Source: Propionibacterium sp.
GTDB taxonomy: Bacteria; Actinomycetota; Actinomycetes; Actinomycetales; Actinomycetaceae
DNA: 11,606 bases
Direction of reading: 5' to 3'
Assembly: GCA_030460725.1 (NCBI GenBank)
Contig: JAKECL010000019.1
Coordinates: 1 to 11,606, forward strand
The stretch's first letter is position 1. The number at the start of each line of letters is the position of its first letter. The position numbers and the translations under genes are program-made. Of the stretch, positions 7,361 through 11,606 are shown in pieces. The notes beneath the pieces are model-generated. The model was given only the letters and a program-made list of their open reading frames with translations, did not search any database and was not told the DNA's origin.

Positions 7361-8644
7361 TCACGGATATGCCTTGCCCTCTGCAGCGGGCGCCCGCACG
7401 GCGCCCACGAAGCCCGCCACCGCCAGGATGGTGACGATGTAGGGGATCATGAGGAGGAACTGCGAGGGGATGTCCGCCCCGACAGCCTGCATGACGGCGC
7501 CGAGATTGGTGGCGAATCCGAAGAGCAGACCTGCGGCCAATGCGCCCTTGGGGTTCCAGCGACCCAGGATCATGGCGGCCAGGGCGATGAAGCCGTTGCC
7601 CGCGGCCATGTCCTTGGTGAAGGCCAGACCCTGGCCGACCGTGAAGAACGCACCGCCCAGGCCCGCCAGCGCGCCACCGAGGATGACGTTCTGCCAGCGG
7701 ATGCGATTGACCTTGATCCCGACCGTGTCCGCAGCGCGGGGATGTTCACCGGAGGCACGCATGCGCAGGCCCCACCGTGAGTTGAACACCATGAACTGCA
7801 AGATGATGACGGCTGCGTACATCAGGTACACGAGGATCGTCTGGTTGAACAGGACCGGGCCGATGACGGGGATGTCCTTGAGCACCGGGATTCCCAGGAC
7901 CGGGAGGCGGCTGCCGCGGTTCAGGGTGGGCGTCTGCTTGAGCAGGGTCGAGAAGAGGAAGGAGGTCACGCCCAGGACCAGCATGTTGAGGACGACACCG
8001 ACGACGATGTGGTCGGCGCGGTACTTGATGGTGAACAGTGCCAGGAGCGCTGCCACCGCCATGCCTGCAATCGGCGCGCCGATGAGCCCCAGCCACGGGC
8101 TGCCCGCCACGGAGGCGACGACGACCCCCAGGAAGGCACCGGCCAGCAACTGCCCCTCAATGGCAATGTTGATGACACCGGAGCGTTCGCACACCACACC
8201 CGCCAGGGAGCCGAAGACCAGCGGGGTCGCGAAGACCAGACCACCGGCCAGCAGCGAGACGACGGGCAGGATCGCATTGGGCTTGTCCGCCACGGTCCAC
8301 ACCAGGAAGGTCAGGACGAAGGCCAGGCCCACCGCCAGCATGAGCCAGCCGGAGGCTTCGCGACGTCGCAGGGCGTGCATCCAGATGACACCGGTCGCGG
8401 CCGCGGCCACCAGGGTGAGGACCAGTCCTGTGGCCAGAGCGGGAACGGTGAGCTCCCCCATGGCGAACCAGGAGGTCGCCCCGGAGAAGGAGACCCGCGA
8501 GGACCCGGAGGACAGCACCGCCATGAGCAGCGTGAGCAGAGTCATCAGGATGGAGACGATGGGATCGCGCCACTGGACCGGTGCGATGATCCCCTGTTCG
8601 GCAGCGGTGGCGCGTACCGGTTCTGCGGCAGTGGTGGTGCTCAT
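7361..8644 (-). CDS. Nucleoside ABC importer, second permease (NupQ/NupC type, 427 aa)
   Basis: Inner-membrane channel subunit of a BmpA-type nucleoside ABC transporter (BPD_transp_2 fold). Diagnostic stretches: ERSGVINIAIEGQ at residues 153-165, ADHIVVGVVLNML at 210-222, RASGEHPRAADTVGI at 296-310 (the cytoplasmic loop that contacts the ATPase), and ILGRWNPKGALAAGLLFG at 359-376. Many hydrophobic helices are evident throughout. About 130 residues with several predicted helices (about 28-48, 66-88, 100-118 and 125-145) precede the ERSG motif, making it longer than the roughly 320-aa Bacillus NupQ. The ATG at 8644 overlaps the stop of the other permease as ATGA and is preceded by GGAAGGAG at 7-nt spacing. 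The open frame upstream to 9109 is antiphase permease sequence. Substrate is inferred from the neighbouring salvage enzymes: purine and/or pyrimidine nucleosides. Confidence 0.92.
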   Translation of the reverse strand: MSTTTAAEPVRATAAEQGIIAPVQWRDPIVSILMTLLTLLMAVLSSGSSRVSFSGATSWFAMGELTVPALATGLVLTLVAAAATGVIWMHALRRREASGWLMLAVGLAFVLTFLVWTVADKPNAILPVVSLLAGGLVFATPLVFGSLAGVVCERSGVINIAIEGQLLAGAFLGVVVASVAGSPWLGLIGAPIAGMAVAALLALFTIKYRADHIVVGVVLNMLVLGVTSFLFSTLLKQTPTLNRGSRLPVLGIPVLKDIPVIGPVLFNQTILVYLMYAAVIILQFMVFNSRWGLRMRASGEHPRAADTVGIKVNRIRWQNVILGGALAGLGGAFFTVGQGLAFTKDMAAGNGFIALAAMILGRWNPKGALAAGLLFGFATNLGAVMQAVGADIPSQFLLMIPYIVTILAVAGFVGAVRAPAAEGKAYP

Positions 8645-9891
8645 GCCGCCGCTCCTTCCGTGGTGGTGGCCTCCGCGGAGCGGGCGGCCAGTGTCTTGCG
8701 GGCACGACGGTGGCGGATGGCCTCCGAAGCGGCGATGAGCAGCACGATGATCGCCTGGGTGATCTGGACGATGTCGACGGGGATACCCGCCGAGGACTGC
8801 ATGAGCGCACCACCGGCGTTCAGTGCTCCGAAGAGCGTTCCCGCCAGGACGACGCCCAGGGGACTGTTGCGTCCCAGCAGGGCCACCGTGATCGCGTCGA
8901 AGCCGTAGGAAGCCGCGGTGCCGTTGGTGATCGCGCCCTCGGTGCCCAGCACCGGAGCGGTTCCCGCCAGACCCGCCAGCGCGCCGGAGATCACCAGTGT
9001 GAGCATGAGGGTCCTGGGCACGTTGATTCCGGCGGTCCGCGCGGCGGAGGGGTTGGCGCCCGCTGCCCGCAGCTCGAAACCGAAGGTGGAGCGCTTGAGC
9101 AGCCACCACACGAAGACGGCGGCCACGATGGCCACGACGAAGCCCAGGTGCAGGCGGAAGCCCGAACCCAGGATCTGGGGGTACATGGCCGTGGAGTCCA
9201 CGTTCTGTGACTTCCCCGGGTAGCCCTTCGGGCCGATGAACGTGCGGGTGGTCAGCAGGTACTGGACCAGGAAGGCCGCCACCGAGTTCAGCATGATGGT
9301 CACGATCACCTCATTGGCCCCCAGGCGAGCCTTGAGGACACCGGGGATGAGGCCCCACAGGGCACCTCCGACGACCGCGCCGACCACGCCCGCCAGCAGG
9401 TGGAGGCCCGAGGGGAGGGCGAACTGGAAGCCGATGAAGCCACCCACCACGCCGCCGATGAGCAGCTGGCCCTGGACACCGATGTTGAACAGGCCCGCCG
9501 TGAAGGACACCGCGATGGCGAGGCCGGCGATGATGAGCGGCACCGCACGTGTCAGGGTCTCCGACAGCGGTCGGAAGGCCGCGGTCGCGCTGGACTGGGT
9601 CCAGTCGAAGATCGAACCGCGCACCAGGGAGGTGAAGAATCCTCCGAAAGCGTCGGCGAAGGCCCCGAAGAAGTCTGCGGGCCGGGCGAAGAGGTATCCG
9701 GCGCTGCTCTGGACATCCTCGTCGAAGATCGCCACGATCAGCGCACCGATGACCAGGGCCGCGCCGATGGCCAGGGCGATCGTGCCTGCCGACGGACTGA
9801 AGAACTGCTGGAGGATGCGCGTGAGCCAGTTGGAGCTGCGCGTGGCCTCCGGCTTCTCCGGTTCGACGGGCTCGGTGGGGACGATGCTCAC
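8641..9891 (-). CDS. Nucleoside ABC importer, first permease (NupP/NupB type, 416 aa)
   Basis: Integral membrane subunit that pairs with the permease encoded just downstream. Family motifs: LFNIGVQGQLLIGG at residues 134-147, GANEVIVTIMLN at 191-202, the ATPase-coupling loop RAAGANPSAARTAGI at 275-289, and ALLGRNSPLGVVLAGTLFGA at 337-356. A roughly 25-residue charged N-terminus precedes the first helix (about 36-55), then a loop rich in Phe and Asp (57-100) probably faces outward before the conserved membrane core; the C-terminus is a short basic/Ala tail. The GTG start at 9891 overlaps the ATPase stop as GTGA, with GAGGAGG 7 nt upstream in the ATPase gene. The two permeases being unequal in sequence is normal for this heterodimeric system. 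The nucleoside assignment rests on family and on cdd and deoA downstream. Confidence 0.93.
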   Translation of the reverse strand: MSIVPTEPVEPEKPEATRSSNWLTRILQQFFSPSAGTIALAIGAALVIGALIVAIFDEDVQSSAGYLFARPADFFGAFADAFGGFFTSLVRGSIFDWTQSSATAAFRPLSETLTRAVPLIIAGLAIAVSFTAGLFNIGVQGQLLIGGVVGGFIGFQFALPSGLHLLAGVVGAVVGGALWGLIPGVLKARLGANEVIVTIMLNSVAAFLVQYLLTTRTFIGPKGYPGKSQNVDSTAMYPQILGSGFRLHLGFVVAIVAAVFVWWLLKRSTFGFELRAAGANPSAARTAGINVPRTLMLTLVISGALAGLAGTAPVLGTEGAITNGTAASYGFDAITVALLGRNSPLGVVLAGTLFGALNAGGALMQSSAGIPVDIVQITQAIIVLLIAASEAIRHRRARKTLAARSAEATTTEGAAA

Positions 9892-11444
9892 TCTGCGGCC
9901 TCCTCAATGGTGGTGGGATGTGCCTCGGCCTCGGCCCGGGCATCCCCCAGGGGGACGCCGGCCATCATCAGTCCGAGCACGTCACGCGGGGTGTCGGGGG
10001 GAACGATCCCCACGATCCGACCGCGGTACATGATGGCGATCCGATCCGCCAGAGCCGTCACCTCGTCGAGTTCGGTGGACACGACCAGGACGGCGGTCCC
10101 CTTGTCCCGCTCCTCGACGATGCGGGAGTGGACGAACTCGATGGAGCCGACGTCCAGGCCACGCGTCGGCTGGGAGGCGACCAGGGCGCGCAGGGGGCGG
10201 GAGAGCTCACGGGCGAGGATCGCCTTCTGCTGATTGCCACCCGAGAGGGTCGAGATCGGGTCCTCCACGCTCGTCACGCGGACGTCGAACTCCTCACGCA
10301 GCTTCTCGGCGTGGGAGTGGACCTGTCCCAGGTCCATGGAGATGCCCTTGGCGAAAGGCGGGTGGTAGTACTGGTCGAGCACCATGTTCTCCGCGATCGT
10401 GAAGGTGGAGATCATGCCGTCCTCGGACCGGTCCTCGGGCACGTAGCCCAGACCTGCCTCCAGACGCTGGCGGATGGACATCGAGGCGATGTCGGTACCC
10501 CCCAGGCTGATCGTGCCGGCATCGGGCTTCACGGATCCCAGGGTCGCCTCGCAGAGCTCGGTCTGGCCGTTGCCCTGGACACCGGCCACGCACAGGATCT
10601 CCCCCGCCCGCACGTCCAGGTCGACGTGGTCAAGTGTCACGTGTCCGGTCTCGTCCAGGACCGACAGGCCCTGGAAGCTCAGCACCGGGTCTCCGGGCTT
10701 GGCGGGAGTCTTGTCGACCCCCAGATCCACCGCACGCCCCACCATGAGGGAGGCCAGTTCGGACTCCGTGGAGGTCGGCTCCGCCTGTCCCACCACCTTG
10801 CCGCGTCGGATGACGGTGATGCGGTCCGCGATGGCACGGACCTCCCGCAGCTTGTGGGTGATGAAGACGATGGAGGTTCCGGCCTCGCGCAACTCCCCCA
10901 TGATGGTGATCAGCTCATCGGTCTCCTGGGGGGTGAGGACCGCGGTGGGCTCGTCGAGGATCAGGACCTTTGCCTCGCGTGAGAGTGCCTTGATGATCTC
11001 CACGCGCTGCTGGGCCCCCACTGAGAGGTCCTCGATGACGGCATCGGGGTTGATGTCGAAACCGAAACGGGTGGACAGCTCCCGCACCTTCTGCCGGGCG
11101 GCCGACTTGTCGATGACGCCCATGGCGCCCACCGGCTCGTAGCCCAGGGCCACGGATTCCGCGACGGTGAACACGGGGACGAGCATGAAGTGCTGGTGGA
11201 CCATGCCGATACCCGCAGCCACCGCGTCCCCGGGACCACGGAAGGTCATGGGTTTCCCGTCGATGAGGATGCGTCCGTCGTCGGGCTGGTAGAGCCCGTA
11301 GAGGACGTTCATCAGCGTGGACTTGCCCGCTCCGTTCTCTCCGAGGAGAGCGTGGATCTCACCGGGTTCGACGACGAGGTCGATGTGGTCATTGGCCACG
11401 AGCGGGCCGAAGACCTTGGTGATCCCCTCCAATTCAAGTTTCAC
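9888..11444 (-). CDS. Nucleoside ABC importer ATPase, tandem-domain (NupO/NupA type, 518 aa)
   Basis: Energises the two permeases encoded downstream. Domain 1 is complete: Walker A GENGAGKST at residues 35-43, Q-loop Gln84 in MVHQHFMLVP, signature LSVGAQQR at 140-147, Walker B LILDEPT at 161-167, and switch His197. Domain 2 (about 253-500) is degenerate: its P-loop position reads GVQGNGQTEL with no Lys, Walker B reads ASQPTRGLD without the DE pair, and STELDE replaces the switch His, although LSGGNQQK (400-407) is intact. This asymmetry is usual for the RbsA/NupO class, where one site hydrolyses. The start chosen is the GTG at 11444 with AAGGA 6 nt upstream, because VKLELEGITKVFG is where the family begins; an ATG at 11543 would add 33 unrelated residues. 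It is the first gene of the - strand cluster and overlaps the next gene by 4 nt. Confidence 0.94.
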   Translation of the reverse strand: MKLELEGITKVFGPLVANDHIDLVVEPGEIHALLGENGAGKSTLMNVLYGLYQPDDGRILIDGKPMTFRGPGDAVAAGIGMVHQHFMLVPVFTVAESVALGYEPVGAMGVIDKSAARQKVRELSTRFGFDINPDAVIEDLSVGAQQRVEIIKALSREAKVLILDEPTAVLTPQETDELITIMGELREAGTSIVFITHKLREVRAIADRITVIRRGKVVGQAEPTSTESELASLMVGRAVDLGVDKTPAKPGDPVLSFQGLSVLDETGHVTLDHVDLDVRAGEILCVAGVQGNGQTELCEATLGSVKPDAGTISLGGTDIASMSIRQRLEAGLGYVPEDRSEDGMISTFTIAENMVLDQYYHPPFAKGISMDLGQVHSHAEKLREEFDVRVTSVEDPISTLSGGNQQKAILARELSRPLRALVASQPTRGLDVGSIEFVHSRIVEERDKGTAVLVVSTELDEVTALADRIAIMYRGRIVGIVPPDTPRDVLGLMMAGVPLGDARAEAEAHPTTIEEAAE

Positions 11445-11606
11445 ATCGGTTCCTTCAGAAGTGGGTGCCCATGACGTCGTCGTCCGGACGGGGCTGATCA
11501 GTCTATCTGGATTCGAACTGGTCCGGTGCGACTCCGCCACCAAACCTACTCGCCCCCGCCCCGGGATCGTGCCACCGGGTCGCCTCGGCGGTGGGCGTGG
11601 GCGGTG
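11445..11606 (-). other. Leader and upstream region of the importer cluster
   Basis: No coding sequence is seen for at least 162 bp upstream of the ATPase start, so the cluster probably has its own promoter here. A 6-bp inverted repeat (CCACCG at 11572-11577 with CGGTGG at 11589-11594) lies near the window edge and could be the terminator of a gene upstream. BmpA-type systems usually have their binding-protein gene just upstream of the ATPase; it would lie beyond this window. Confidence 0.5.
11500..11505 (-). promoter_or_regulatory. Possible -10 element (TAGACT) for the importer cluster
   Basis: Read on the - strand, TAGACT fits the actinobacterial TANNNT consensus and would give a leader of about 50 nt. 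The hexamer 17 bp upstream (CACCGG) is a poor -35. A competing TAGGTT lies at 11543-11548. Either or neither may be used. Confidence 0.3.

Noticed and set aside
7361..8644. Abnormal fusion of an extra membrane domain onto the second permease
   Set aside because: The extra N-terminal helices exceed the Bacillus homologue, but longer permeases of about this size are usual in actinobacterial versions of this importer, so it is not treated as unusual.
7449..8738. A 429-codon + strand open frame antisense to the second permease
   Set aside because: The opposite strand carries clear transporter motifs; this frame has none and is a GC-bias shadow.
9888..11444. Loss of Walker A Lys and switch His in the second ATPase domain as a disabling mutation
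   Set aside because: A degenerate second nucleotide-binding domain is normal in tandem ATPases of the RbsA/NupO class, and the first domain is intact.
11505..11521. tRNA-like T-loop sequence (GTTCGAATCC on the - strand)
   Set aside because: The flanking bases cannot form the 5-bp T-stem and no acceptor, anticodon or D arms can be drawn around it.
11445..11543. Upstream ATG start for the ATPase
   Set aside because: The 33 extra residues do not fit the family N-terminus. The GTG at 11444 has an AAGGA site at the right distance.

Overview
The window is strongly GC-rich, uses GTG starts freely, and carries high-GC Gram-positive versions of its proteins (a cytidine deaminase with CAEC in place of CAER, and a PNP next to a PGM2-like sugar-phosphate mutase as in mycobacteria). 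This points to an actinomycete (Actinomycetota). A member of the Actinomycetaceae is plausible, but the genus cannot be fixed from the sequence alone.

Nearly everything recognisable belongs to nucleoside uptake and salvage. On the + strand (13-3345) lie a trimeric-type purine nucleoside phosphorylase, a 440-bp spacer rich in short repeats, a PGM2/PmmB-like phospho-sugar mutase and a small stand-alone DUF2087 protein. On the - strand, read from the right, lie an ABC nucleoside importer of the NupO-NupP-NupQ type (ATPase 11444-9888, permease 9891-8641, permease 8644-7361), then cytidine deaminase (7272-6841), thymidine/pyrimidine-nucleoside phosphorylase (6844-5546), an unrecognised protein with a papain-like Q-C-H pattern (5549-4590) and deoxyribose-phosphate aldolase (4366-3713). 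All four gene-to-gene overlaps are 4 nt (GTGA or ATGA), which implies translational coupling. The one break between permease and cdd is 88 bp and contains a 10-bp-arm hairpin. The two gene sets converge at 3346-3712 on an array of 22-bp units, three direct and two inverted, which contains a perfect 20-bp hairpin and probably terminates both transcripts.

Pathway: the importer brings in nucleosides. Cdd converts (deoxy)cytidine to (deoxy)uridine, the pyrimidine phosphorylase releases base and (deoxy)ribose-1-phosphate, and PNP does the same for inosine and guanosine. The mutase probably supplies the otherwise missing phosphopentomutase step to (deoxy)ribose-5-phosphate, and DeoC splits deoxyribose-5-phosphate into acetaldehyde and glyceraldehyde-3-phosphate. 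The importer's substrate-binding lipoprotein (BmpA/PnrA type) is not in the window and may lie upstream, beyond 11606.

The least explained parts are the coupled peptidase-like gene, the 22-bp repeat array, and the spacer at 850-1289 with two different heptamer tandem repeats and a duplicated hairpin whose 13-bp core recurs in the importer-cdd gap.
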